DNA of 64,000 bases from Lineus longissimus (lineage: Eukaryota > Nemertea > Pilidiophora > Heteronemertea > Lineidae), in NCBI RefSeq assembly GCF_910592395.1, contig NC_088320.1:10234001-10298000 (forward strand), written 5' to 3'. This document shows, one piece after another, positions 33,147 to 45,165 of the stretch (within the stretch, counting starts at the first letter, position 1; every line of letters starts with the position of its first letter). The position numbers were made by a program, and so were the translations under genes. A model generated the notes under the pieces. It had not been told where the DNA came from, did not search any database, and saw only the letters and a program-made list of their open reading frames with translations.

Positions 33147-34526
33147 TAGCTCAGCTGACAAAGTCAGCAGAGCTATTCATATAGCTATTTGATTGGTGTC
33201 CGTCCTTCCATCCATCCGTCCGTGGACACAATTGGGCATTTTGTAACCGTAAGGCCTAGGCACTTCAAATCTAGTCTTGCTTATAAACACCGCAGAAAAT
33301 GTTGCTTACGGAAAAAATTTTGGGCGATTCGACTCAAATTCAGCTCCCCAGGGGGCAAAATGCGTAAATGAAAAAACAACTTTTTGACGCTCTATTCCAG
33401 CAGATAAAAGCTTGAAATAAAGTTGAAAAGGTCTTCATGATACAGACGTTTTGATATAAAATAGATTAGTGTTGATTTATATCACCAGTTGGCGGTAGTG
33501 AGCAAAACTGTTGTTTGACCCCAGATGATTCCGCTTTAAATTTCCCGCCGCGATCGAAAACCTCGAACCAGGGAATACCGGACTGCTGGTATTGCCAGTG
33601 CATCCACTGTATGAACGGCTCGTCTGGGGTAAATTGAAGAGGCGGCTCGACCCTCCACTGCGCGGTCGAGGTTACCTGGAGTACTATCATCAAGAAAATG
33701 GCGGTGACCTTTTTATTTCTACCGGAGCGGTGATTTTGTAAGTGACAAATTTTCTTATTTAAGCCTTTACGGAAATGTATTTTGGTACGAAACTTCACAC
33801 GTTTATAGAAAAGATCAACGAGAATGTGTTCAAATGCCCTCATAACGATGAGTTCAACGGAATTTGGTCAAAACAACCTTCGAATGGAGTCAACTTTCTT
33901 TGCGAAATTGAAGCGACGACCTCATTATTTATCGTAATTTATGCAGATCTGAGTCCAGCTGATGGGTGATGTTCTGATTTGTGTTCAAACTATTGGAAAC
34001 TTCGGAAATTAGTTCTATTAGTTCTACTATTCTGCAGGAGTATATTATAGCCATTGATGTTGACAGCTAAAAGCACGAAAACTTTGTTTATTTATCAAAC
34101 TGTATTGAGTGTTATCGAATCGAATGGATGTGTCGATCGTCGGGGCGGATTGATATGTGGTTGTGCGTCCAAGGCGATTAGGTCATTCAGTTAGTTTGAG
34201 AAAGATCATGATCATGAAGATGCGTGTTGTGTCATCATAACCGGAAAATAATTTGAAGTTATTAGTGGTGTTGTCATTGCCATTTTTTGCATGGAATGAT
34301 AGTTCGAGAGCTCTCATCGACGTATTCAGCATTGATGGAAAGTAGGTCCGGATTTGGCAACACGCCAGCTGTCTCACATTGTTCCTCCTGGAGTCACCAG
34401 GCAACTGACTTAACATGGTGCTACAGCCAACACTGTACAATCACTTTCCATCTTGACATCTTGTAATAATCTTTGCCAAATCAGTGATTCTTATATAATT
34501 TACTCCATGATTGCAATCAGCCTTTG
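33147..34526. repeat. Insertions interrupting the transposase, incl. TAGCTCAGCTGAC-type repeat
   Basis: The segment opens TTAGCTCAGCTGACAAAGTC and runs through a GTCCGTCC-rich stretch; a related start is at 37324. From about 33470 the origin is unclear. A 125-codon minus-strand frame (33466-33843) reads WRVEPPLQFTPDEPFIQWMH and onward but has no recognised family. Confidence 0.6.
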
Positions 34527-35007
34527 TTAAATTCCAATCACCTGCAGGTCAGGTCAATCTTTTACCAATAAAGTTAATTTTCTTAAGCACCTCTTTATCT
34601 TACTTCTTCACATACAGGGCATCCCAAACACTTTGCTAAATCCACTAACCCCCCATTTCAAGTTGGTATTGCACCAGACCCAAGCTCAACGGTACAATGA
34701 TCATGTAAGTGTCCAAATACCTTTTCAGGACATACTAGTATGAGGACATCAATTTTGATACCAGAAGCAAAACCAATCCTGTCCGTGTGTCCCTGTGACA
34801 TAGATCCTGGCTCTATTGGAAATGTCGCACTCGCACTGCATTACTTCATGTGATGTCACTTACATCTTTCACAGTTGACAAATTGAAGCATCCATGGTTA
34901 TTGTAACTATAATAGTCCTTGCCAAATCTATCTAAAAGTATCAGTAAAACTGCTAAACTATGAATTGTATCTGCTTACTCAGCTGAGCGCCAGGCCCTTG
35001 GGCCTCT
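34527..35007 (-). repeat. Dispersed repeat D, copy 2, inside the transposase
   Basis: On the minus strand it starts AACAAGAGGCCCAAGGGCCT at the point where the transposase reading loses similarity (after HVEHVHVEPM), giving a false tail EAQGPGAQLSKQ. It is related to 19447-19965. Confidence 0.7.
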
Positions 35008-35010
35008 TGT

Positions 35011-36144
35011 TGTTGCATCGGTTCCACATGTACATGTTCCACATGTAGGCCCTGTTTCTCAAAAGTCTCGGCAAATGCAACCCCAAGATCATATTCTCTG
35101 AATGCATCTGCCTCAGGAAAGTTAGCCGTGCACTTTGAGTGTCGTTCGTCAACATTTGTGCCAGTGGCACCACATTTAACTTCAAAACCTTTCGCCCGCA
35201 TTGCAGCCCCTATCCAGCAGAGTTTTGTTTTAACCTCAATATCAATGATTTTGTGTTCATCTGTCACATTTTCAACACATAATCCAGTCATTGTGCTCGC
35301 ACAACGGCCCATCTTGTTCCTCGAAGTGAGGTGTAAACTATTATAGCGTCCATCAGCTTGGACATTGATTCCTGTGTCGTCCTGATTTCTTAGGCGCAGT
35401 ATCCTTTTCAAGTTCTCGCGTATGTCTGCCATATCGGCCACCAACTTTATTTGCCTGCTTTTGCATGATACTCCTACAAGGGGGCGGGATTCCCATCATG
35501 CTCAGTATGTAACTCATACTCTCGTTGCCAATCATTGTGTCCTGCAACGCAATCTGTAATGCAACATTTGGAAGAGCGGCTTTTCGTCCGCGCTTGCCAG
35601 TGTCTATGTCCTCAAAAAGTTTATACAATTTCGAATCAAAACCACAGTTTTTACACACCACAGTGACTGAACAACACACCCCCTGCTTACGTACCTCTCC
35701 ATATTTGAATATCGGCTGACAGTTCACGTGATATTCGCTATGGGCCCTGTTAACGTCGTTGAGCACATCCATCAGTTGGGTTGTCTGAACAACGAAACTC
35801 TCGTGATCATGCTCCATGGTCTCATCTGGTAACTCCATCTCATCATCAGTATCTTCTTTCATGTTGACCCGTAGTAAGTTGACATTCTTGGCAGTACGGT
35901 TATTAATATCCGGTATGTGTCTTTTGCCGTCGTGTCCCATCGTTGTAACCTGTCCGTACTCCTGGGGCGTGAGTCGTCTCCATGCGGGTTGTAGGCCTAC
36001 TTCTCGTTCGTCGTCGCTCACCACCTCGACACCTCCACTCCGCACGTGTCCGCTCGTGAACATTGTTCTCGTTGCTGCATTCGATGCCCTAGCGCGCCTC
36101 GGACAACCCCGTGTTCCTATCAATCTCCTCGCCTTTGTCCTCAT
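35011..36144 (-). pseudogene. Mutator-like transposase N-terminal part, copy 1
   Basis: It starts MRTKARRLIGTRGCPRRARA, a basic region, followed by an acidic linker and then VCKNCGFDSKLYKLF, RGRKAALPNVALQIAL and MSYILSMMGIPPPCRSIMQK. After a one-base frame change near 35445, LVADMADIRENLKRIL and the first catalytic-type Asp in GINVQADGRYN follow, with IDIEVKTKLCWIGAAMRAKG and a Cys/His segment. The arrangement fits PF20700-type Mutator transposases. The DGD segment expected next is missing in this copy but present at 63985-63995 in copy 2. In-frame Lys/Arg-rich codons precede the chosen ATG, so the start is uncertain. Confidence 0.8.
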
Positions 36145-36861
36145 CTTGTCTTGTCTTTTCGTAACTTGTCTTTCTTTGCTTAAAATCGTACTCCTAGGAG
36201 ATGTCTATTTCGGGATGCTTCCTTCAACAGACTGAAAATACACAAGAAAGGACAAGAGATTACAAAAGGGTGGATGTTGAATAGTGATGACAATGGTTGC
36301 TGTTGTGGAAGTGTCAGACTTGGATGTGACAGACAGGGAGATAACATATGGGTTAATCTTTTTGTCATTTCACACCTTACTAACAAGCTTTCCATGCTTA
36401 TAATGCATCATATATTTGTTGTTTTTCAAATTTCAGACAAAGTTCATATTGTTCGATTTGAAATTTTGACATTTTCAGCATGATACCACTGTCGCAACCT
36501 TGGAACATCCTTTAAAAAGACAACTTTTTTCCAAAAAATTGAAATTTTTGAATATTTGTCATGAATTAAAATTGTTTCAAATTCCTATTTCAGATGACTA
36601 TAGACCACTGGTGATTTGTCGAAGATTCGGTACCATTCGATTAAGAATTCTATGAGTTAATGAGCTTAACTTGAAGACAGTCTGTAAACAATTTGAAGAC
36701 GAAATATAAGGTAGGTTGTCCGTATCGGACAAAATTTTAAAACGTTAATAGCTCGCTCAAATCAAGTTCATTTTTGATGAAACTTGGTTATGTTAGTCAA
36801 GACATCTCAAATGCTTGGGAAAAGGCATATTTCATTGATATCTCAAGATGATCCCTCTTAT
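36145..36861. other. Upstream region of the transposase
   Basis: A/T-rich, no gene seen. It should hold the transposase promoter; TTTTCAG at about 36229-36235 (minus strand) suggests a leader intron acceptor just before the coding start. Confidence 0.4.
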
Positions 36862-37328
36862 TTAGAGGGTTTTGGGTTACAGGTCAAAAATAGTAAATGA
36901 GCTCTGAAATCCACAAAAACCGTTTGAATTGGCTGAAATGTGTTGAGAATGTGTGGACATATCATGGAAATTGGAATATTTGGAAAAAAAGAAGAAAATT
37001 CTCAAATTTAACCCCCCCCCCCGTCCTACAGGGCTTTTAAGTGAAAATGCCAAAATTTAAATTTTCAAAAAATTTCAAATAATTTCAAATTTTTCTACTT
37101 TTTTGGGCTAGATATGTTTCATAACAATCATCAATTGTGAATAGTAATGAGAGTGTTGATTGTTTTGCATGTTATTTTCATTTTGGGAGGTGTCGGGCAC
37201 AGAGCACGCTGGGTGGCAGGGTACCAAGCTTTCACTAATTTTTTTATTTCAGCAGGTGAATTCAAGAGAAAAGTATCTGAATTACGAGCGAGAATGTTAG
37301 CAAAGACTAAAAGTGATGGTTTTTGTTA
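36862..37328 (+). repeat. ~470-bp direct repeat, copy 2 (truncated nuclease 5-prime part)
   Basis: It is colinear with 31329-31798 through the acceptor and first codons of the nuclease exon (RARMLAKTKSDGFC) and then stops at a TAGCTCAGCTGACTAAGTC repeat. It is the remnant of a third nuclease gene or of a tandem copy of the whole element. Confidence 0.88.
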
Positions 37329-37884
37329 GCTCAGCTGACTAAGTCAGCCGAGCTTGTCAAATAAGTTGTTCAGTGGCGTCCGTCTGTCCATCCATCCATC
37401 CATCCATCCGCCTTGAAGAATGTACCCTTGTGCATCAATTTTTCGCTACAGGGGGGGTCTTGTGCATCAATTTTTTCGTATGCACATATGTGCATAAGAA
37501 AGTGGTTTTATTTTTGAAAAATGGCATCCTGTGGATCATTTTTTGGTGTCCAGAAGAAATCTGTGCACAAGCATAAAACTGTCCAACTAAAGTGCTTGGA
37601 CTCCATTCGCAAGATGGATGGACGAACATTCACACTGCAGTAGCGCCCTCTACCCCATTATCACAAGATTCTACTGCGCATGCCCGGAAGACTATTAGGC
37701 GGCCATTTTTTACCATGTGCACAATTTCCATCCAGACATGCCAGATCCATGACAAGTAACCCGACTTTTCATGGTTTTGTTTCACCCGGTGAAGGATTTT
37801 TTTCATGAAATAGGTAGGTTAAACATTCAGGATATCGTCAACATAGATTATTTGCCATTTTTGGTTTGTTATGCTGAACTGTGT
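37324..37884. repeat. TAGCTCAGCTGAC-type repeat and TGTGCA-rich segment
   Basis: After the start motif comes a (CCAT)n patch (about 37388-37409) and repeated TTGTGCATCAATTTTT / TATGCACATATGTGCATAAG words. The latter recur at 58790-58915 and 61290-61390. No gene is recognised. Confidence 0.6.
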
Positions 37885-38417
37885 GTGTTTGTGCGGCTGT
37901 TATAAAACGCGGATTCCGCGGAAATCCGCGGAAAAATCTAACTTGGCTGCAGGGTGGCTACCTGAACCGCAGGTGAGAGTTTTTCATATTAATAGTGTGC
38001 ATTGTTGTGTGCATGAAGTACTCCTGGTGACAAGGTCTTTGGGAATCCCCGTTATATGGTGCGCTGTATGCGCCGTAAATCACAAGCACCTTGTACAGTA
38101 GTTTGAAATAAACTTATACTCTAGGACGGGCCGCGAAGTAAGTTTTTGTGATTGCTAAAAATAGACTCCAATGCGCAGTCGCATACATGTATATGGTTGG
38201 TTAGGTTCGAGCTGCAAGGAGATTGTCCTAAAACATTTTCGTAGACCAGAATTCAGTTCGTCATCGACCTATATTTGAAGGAGGCATACCGTAACGTACA
38301 TCAATCCGGGCATCAATCACACTTGAAAGCAGCCTCGTAATATGTTCCGTTAGGGAATCAGGAACCACGGTGGTGTCGAAGATAGGCCTAACATGCAAAG
38401 TTTATCAACACCTGTCA

Positions 38418-41366
38418 CCCCTGCGAAATTCGACTGGAAATTGTCGGCAAAAGCCGGCAATTTCCACCTAATTCCAAACTATTTTTCCTTGCCAGGAGGC
38501 TGGAATTAGCTGGAAATTCCAGAAAATGTCAGGGCTGGAGTTTGGCGGTATTTTGGTAAATGGCAGTGCCAGAAAATGCCAGCTCGGGAAAAAGCTGGCA
38601 TAACCTGGCATTAGCTGGAACCTTTAAATTTCCAGAGCTGGAATTAGGTGGAAAAATCTTGACCCAGGCCTTCCAGCTGATTACCAATGTCAGGGCTGTC
38701 ATTTATTGGAAATAGCTGGCATTAGTTGACATTAGCTGGAAATTTAATATTGAGTATGTGACCTGCTCTACGTTTGAATCGATCAGAGCACTGCACACTA
38801 ATAAACAGGCGTTTTTTGTCACTCAACAGTGACTATGATTAGAATCGTTGTGATATGCAACAAGAAGATCTCTTGTCGTGGAGTAAAACCAATAATCGCT
38901 TAGTTTTGACTTTGCTGATTGCAATCTTGTCACACGCACCTGCGATTATCACCACAGACAGGCAATTTTTCACATGCAAACATGATTGCAAGTTGATTTT
39001 GCTTGATCCCAGGCCGTGCGATTTCCAATTCTAATTCAATTTTGATGGCATCTGCAATTATAACTGCAAACAAGCAATTTCTGTCACACAGAAATATGAT
39101 TAAAGGTTGCAGGTTGATTTTGCTTCCAACAGAGGTTGCTAGGATGACCAGTTCTTGTTGCGGGCACCTGAAATTATCTATGCAAACAAGTGATTTATGT
39201 CACTTGCAAACATGATTGCTGTGGCATTATCAAGTTTTGAGCATATGCCACTGACCTAATCCCTTAGTTTTCTGACACAATCTTGTCACACTGTTATAAT
39301 GTAAATATCATTCTTGGTGTGTGTTGACCATGGACTTACACGAGCATAAGAGGCCCTATCATATAAAACGTAAGATTATTGCTTCACTGAGGCTTCTTGC
39401 AGACACTTCTGCCAGGCGGACACTTCCCCATTGCAGATGGTTTAAGTTGCCACATGACCTGGGTTGGAGTGCTCGTCAATGCCGACTGGCGTCGTCAGGG
39501 CTCAATGCCCATCCTGGAGACAGCACGTCATTTACATCATAGCTAATTGTGATCAGTTGATACGATGACGTCATTGACAATCACTGACAGGAAAATTTTG
39601 CCTCTCGTTTAATAATATAGATAGTGCAAAGTATTCACATTGTAATATTAGGCTCATAAGTTTGAGGATCATGGATTGACCAGATTGGTGTGAATTGCCC
39701 CAGGGCCCATGGAACATATGTAGGCCTATACCAATTTTAAGTCCAGACTTTACGAAACGTGCCGCGCTAACAATACGGCCGCCACCAACGATGGACGCCA
39801 CATCATCGCATAGGCTCACAAGGTGAGCCAAATAAAAAAGAGGTGCCGTTTTAACTGGATACCGTGACATCAACATGATGTTAACCACACATAGCACACT
39901 CTGTCACTTTGATGTCTGGAGGGCAGGGTTACAGACGGGGACTGACGTCCAAAATGGATGTCCAAATAACATCACTGCACGACCTTGAAAAGAATGATGG
40001 AGCAAGCCGACTGTTGATTGACTCCATCACTTACATGAGTCATGAGCTGTGGACATCTCCCATGCAAAATCTTACAGTTATGATACCGTCCGGGTCTACG
40101 ATCATGCATACAATAATACAGGCTTAGCAAATACACTGATTCAGGCTTCATCATATGCTAAAAAAACAACCTCAAGGCCTGTCCAGATTACCCTTTTTGC
40201 ATTCATTTGAATCCTTATGTGTTCCAATTCAATTTGTGTAAACTTTGGATATCTTGATATCGAATTCGGGGTAAAAATCAAGAAATAAGAAGAGCTCCCA
40301 CATGATTTCTTTGTTTGACTTGAAAATTCAAACCTACCAGTTCCTGTCTGAGGTGTAATGCATCATGGCATAGGTCAGGTGATAAGACCACATGATAGAA
40401 TTGCATAACATAATAGCAATTTTCATAATGCCAGCAAATGCCAGCTTTTTCCAACAATTGTCAGAAACATCGAATTTGAAATTTCCAGCTAATTCCAGCT
40501 CTGACAATCTCATAGTAAAGTGACAGAGATTTCCAGCGCTGGAACTTTTACGAAAAGTAAAGTTCCAGAAAATGCCAAGAATTTCCACCCCATGGATAAA
40601 GTTCCAGTTTTTGTCAGCTTTTGCCAGCTATAACTTTTCGATGAAACTCTCTAAATTCAAAAGGCGTTTTTACACGGTGCGGGTTCAAGCCGGATCGAGA
40701 CTAGTTCAGGTACCAGCCGGTTTATTTTCCCTCGTGTAAAAGCGAACCTACCGTCCTGAACCCTCCTGGTCCGAGGCGGGTTCCGATCGCCGGTCTCGGG
40801 TCGGTGCAGGCCGGTGTAGGCCGGTGGAGGAGGGTTTATTTATGCGTGTAAAAGCGAACCGGCTCCGAGCCGGTTTGCACACGGTACTCGCGTGACGTCA
40901 TTCGCGGGAATAGCTGCCGTGTTCCTGGCATGAAATTTTCCGCGGAAAGAAACTGCTGTGAAATCTTCAATTTATCGAGAGCAAGAGCTTTCTTTCCATA
41001 CAAATGCTGTGTACCAAAGCAAAAACTCTGCATCTCACCGGCGCCATCGTGAACCATTTTGTATTATTTGTTGAAGGTTGTGATATTTTCGTAGCTCCAC
41101 CGCCAGCAGGATTGATCAGCGCCACCAATTGACGATGTTAGTGACGAACCGGCCTGGAGCCGGATCGAGGCCAGATCGTCGAACCGTCCCCGTGTAAAAG
41201 CGAAATGAACCGTCCTGAACCGAACACGCCTCGTGACGGTTCAGGAGGGTTGTCTTGAACCAGCACCGTGTAAAAAGGCCTAAAGTGTCAGCTTATTCCA
41301 GCCAAGAGCTGGAAATTCCAGCTATTTCCAACAAAATCCACCTAAGGTAAAATTCATTTCGCAGGG
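38418..41366. mobile_element. 2.9-kb element with CCCTGCGAAAT ends and subterminal dyads
   Basis: CCCTGCGAAATT at the left matches the complement of ATTTCGCAGGG at the right. Inside each end lie many copies of TGGAATTAGCTGGAAATTCC and its inverse (38424-38750; 40430-40640 and 41285-41345). CCC termini plus dense subterminal dyads resemble the CACTA-like element at 43554-53317, so it may be a non-autonomous relative. No target duplication was clear and no coding region was recognised. Confidence 0.65.
40662..41281. mobile_element. 620-bp MITE-like element nested inside
   Basis: AGGCGTTTTTACACGGTGC and its complement GCACCGTGTAAAAAGGCCT form ~27-bp inverted ends with two mismatches; AAA flanks both sides as a possible 3-bp target duplication. 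The interior is G/C-rich with GAACCGGCTC- and CCGGTG-type repeats. The minus-strand frame at 40836-41057 has no recognised domain. Confidence 0.75.
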
Positions 41367-41588
41367 AAGAAAAAAGAGGGAAGAGTCGATCGGAATGGCA
41401 TGAATGGCGCTCCAGAGGATTAAAATATGACCGATGAAATATGCAGATAACTGGTAGTTCTTGCCTCCGATTTATGATTTATGTTGTTATTTGTATAATA
41501 TAATTATCATTAAATATTATGCGCGTATTTACTGGCGGCTTTGTGATTTTTCCGCGGAATCCGCGTTTTATAACAGCCGGTGTTTGTG

Positions 41589-42639
41589 ATGTGATTTTAC
41601 TGATAACAAAACAGAAATTCTGCCACACACACCCCTTGGAAATCGGCATCAAAAGCAAATTTCGCGTTCATAAACTCACATGAAACTTTCTGACAATATA
41701 TTTTGACACTTCTTCCTTCTAATGATTCCATGCTGAACCAAAATTATCGCTTTTATTATGCCCGAAAGGCCTAACAACGAACATGACGAACTGACCTGGC
41801 CACCCTAATTTCGCCATGTCCCTAATAGGCTATAGGGGCCTACAGCCAAATGCATGCAATACAAGCAATGCTAGTAGCAAATAGGCCTATATCATCATTA
41901 TACAAAATGATAATAGTGAATAAGTGTTCTCCACAGCAGTTAAGTAGGGGGTGCCTCGCAGGGGGGTCCGTTTTCCGCCCCCCTCTTTAAAAAAATCCCC
42001 AAATTTTTTTTTTTATTTATTTTTTTTTGGTTGAAAATGACCTCCTAATTCGTTTTATCCACCTTAAAATGCTATAATATGAACCAATATGCCTTTAAAA
42101 AATGTCTGAAGTCCTTAAAATCTTCAAAATTCGACTTCTTATAAAACAGAATTTTGAACAATTTTCCCAGTTCGCGCAAAAATGGTCTCCGTGCACGCGA
42201 AAAACGGTAGATCAGCCCCCCCTCTTAACTTGAAAGCTGTGGAGGACACTGTGAATAAACCTGAAGTTGAATTCAATTGATAGTAGGCCTTTGATTTTTT
42301 GAAACCCTGTTTGAACTGTGATGGTTCCCTAGGCAGTTGCTTGTGCAACTATTCTCATTTCTGTGCACAAGTGATACTCTTGTGCATTGGTTTTTTTGTG
42401 CAACAAACCAACACGCATGCACCATGTTTCTATCAGTAGGCCTACATGTACATGTAGGCCCGAACTGATGTATGAGCATAGAAACGAGCATGCATCAGCC
42501 TGATTCATAACTTTATCAACATTGTATAGGCCTAGTAATGTTATTGTTATGAAACGGGGCTGGTGTTCCTGAAGTCCTCGTTAGGTTAACGGTATCGTTA
42601 CGCTATTCATTAATCCAGTTGTAACGGCGTCCCTAACAT
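41589..42639. other. Non-genic stretch
   Basis: No gene is recognised. A C/G-run segment (41950-42000 and 42215-42230) and TTGTGCA words (42350-42400) of the dispersed type are present. Confidence 0.5.
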
Positions 42640-43145
42640 ATTATTCTAAAATACCTTGGTACCGTAAAGTCAACTTTTAAATGGAAAATGCATAAGCCTC
42701 GTTCTGAGAGCGGAGTGTTTTGGACACGCAACCAAGATGCTCTACCAAAGTTCCCTCGGGTTGCACTAAAATGTGGAAACCATGCACACGTCACGTCAAA
42801 GGAATTTCACCTCACTTCAGAAGTTTGAGGCTCTCAAAACACTGCTTCCAACACAAATCAGTCAAGGAAGCATCAACCACCCTAAGTTTTTTAATGAGCA
42901 CTACACATATTTGCCGAGAAAAACGCTCCAAATAGCCCATTTGCGCAGATTTTAGCACCACTTGAGCGAGCCGATGCGGACTTCCTATGCACGCTAACAT
43001 AATGTAAACAACGGCGCTACCGGCGCTCCGGCCGGGCCGGCGATGGATGGAATTTGCCTCGGCGAGGGTTTGGACTGTATTTTAGCTCCACCCTCGAGTG
43101 TCTTGGTAACTCAACCAAGGTCCTCCGCCTCGGGTTCAATTCCTT
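42640..43145. repeat. Dispersed repeat E, copy 2 (inverted relative to copy 1)
   Basis: The reverse complement of this segment matches 30637-31245 but has only one hairpin arm, at 43060-43145. Confidence 0.85.
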
Positions 43146-43925
43146 AAACAAAGGCTTCGGGAACACCTGCCCTGACTAGTTGACATGGGCCTAAATTTGG
43201 TTGCATAGAAATACATGTGCCCAAAAAGGTGCACAAGAGGTACTCAGTCCTAATTGCTGTGATTATGAACATCTTGTTATTTCATCTTCCAGTGGAACAT
43301 GGCCAGTCACACACTGACTCGCAAGACTGAATGCCAATGTGGTGCTTCGAAAATGGAGGTGCTTCTTGCACAAGTATCAAAGAACACCTTGAATCTTGAA
43401 GTTAGGGAAATTGATGACGTCATTGGTAAGTCAGATTTGAAGAGAACAGGCAATGGCATTTCAATCTCATGATGGCTACAGCATTATACATGTATACCCC
43501 AGCGCCCAAAATTTCTTTCTGGGGTAATGACTCCCTCTGTTAACAAGCCCTTTCCCAGCTAGCAAATTACATGGGACCCATATGGGTGCCAAATGGGCAA
43601 TCTGGGTTGCCAATATGGGCTCCATCTAAACAAACCATATGGGACCCAGATGGGAAACATGGGGCCCACTTCAACCATGTGGGGCCCATATGTGTTTTGC
43701 ACCGTGGACGCCCATGTGGGTACCATCTGGGCAAATTGGGGTATCTGGGTATGACGTGGGGGTTGCATGGGCAAGCACCACCTTAAACCCCTGTAAATCC
43801 CAGTTAGTGCCCACCTGGTCTGATGTGTTCTACACTTCTTTGAATAGTCTATGTCATCCCCAGACACGTTGTCTCAAAAAGAGATTGGGGACACTGAGTT
43901 GAGTTCATTGAGAATGGAAAAACGA

Positions 43926-45165
43926 AACAAAATGTATGATAAAAAATGAAAATATTTATTTGATTTCTATAATGAATTGAAGTTGATATAGAAATACTTA
44001 TAATATACTGAGTATCAACAATGTCAAAGCACCAATGTCATTGAATAAACCTGAGATTTTGTCCTGCATAACAAAATGTATGATAAAAAAATGAAAATAT
44101 TTATTTGATTTCTATAATGAATTGCAGTTGATATAGAAATACTTATAATGTACCGAGTATCAACAATGTCAAAGCACCAATGTCATTGAATAAACCCGAG
44201 ATTTTGTCCTGCATAACAAAATGTATGATAAAAAATGAAAATATTTATTTGATTTCTATAATGAATTGCAGTTGATATAGAAATACTTATAATGTACCGA
44301 GTATCAACAATGTCAAAGCACCAATGTCATTGAATAAACCTGAGATTTTGTCCTGCATAACAAAATGTATGATAAAAAAATGAAAATATTTATTTGATTT
44401 ATATAATGAATTGCAGTTGATATAGAAATACTTATAATGTACCGAGTATCAACAATGTCAAAGCACCAATGTCATTGAATAAACCTGAGATTTTGTCCTG
44501 CATAACAAAATGTATGATAAAAAAATGAAAATATTTATTTGATTTCTATAATGAATTGCAGTTGATATAGAAATACTTATAATGTACTGAGTATCAACAA
44601 TGTCAAAGCACCAATGTCATTGAATAAACCCGAGATTTTGTCCTGCATAACAAAATGTATGATAAAAAAATGAAAATATTTATTTGATTTCTATAATGAA
44701 TTGCAGTTGATATAGAAATACTTATAATGTACTGAGTATCAACAATGTCAAAGCACCAATGTCATTGAATAAACCTGAGATTTTGTCCTGCATAACAAAA
44801 TGTATGATAAAAAAATGAAAATATTTATTTGATTTCTATAATGAATTGCAGTTGATATAGAAATACTTATAATGTACTGAGTATCAACAATGTCAAAGCA
44901 CCAATGTCATTGAATAAACCCGAGATTTTGTCCTGCATAACAAAATGTATGATAAAAAATGAAAATATTTATTTGATTTCTATAATGAATTGCAGTTGAT
45001 ATAGAAATACTTATAATGTACTGAGTATCAACAATGTCAAAGCACAAATGTCATTGAATAAACCTGAGATTTTGTCCTGCATAACAAAATGTATGATAAA
45101 AAAAATGAAAATATTTATTTGATTTCTATAATGAATTGCAGTTGATATAGAAATACTTATAATAT
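43926..45165. repeat. ~145-bp tandem array, about 8.6 units
   Basis: Units start AACAAAATGTATGATAAAAA at 43926, 44070, 44215, 44359, 44504, 44649, 44794, 44939 and 45083. They are nearly identical (length varies with an A-run of 5-7). The last unit is split by a small element and resumes at 45386. No frame is conserved through the array. Confidence 0.95.

Larger units (their letters stand above)
37894..41579. mobile_element. 3.7-kb DNA element with 9-bp target duplication (outer of a nest)
   Basis: The ends CGGCTGTTATAAAACGCGG... and the complement ...CCGCGTTTTATAACAGCCG form ~31-bp inverted repeats, extended on one side by a CCGCGGAAA duplication. GTGTTTGTG flanks the element directly at 37885-37893 and 41580-41588. 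No transposase frame is present. The 9-bp duplication fits the Mutator superfamily. Most of its length is a second element (38418-41366). Confidence 0.85.

Noticed and set aside
33466-33843. 125-codon minus-strand frame inside the transposase insertion
   Set aside because: It has a plausible-looking composition (WRVEPPLQFTPDEPF) but no recognised family, no clear splice partners, and unclear repeat context; noted but not called as a gene.
43926-45165. Regularly spaced repeats resembling a CRISPR array
   Set aside because: The whole 145-bp unit is repeated with no variable spacers, and the context is an animal transposon.
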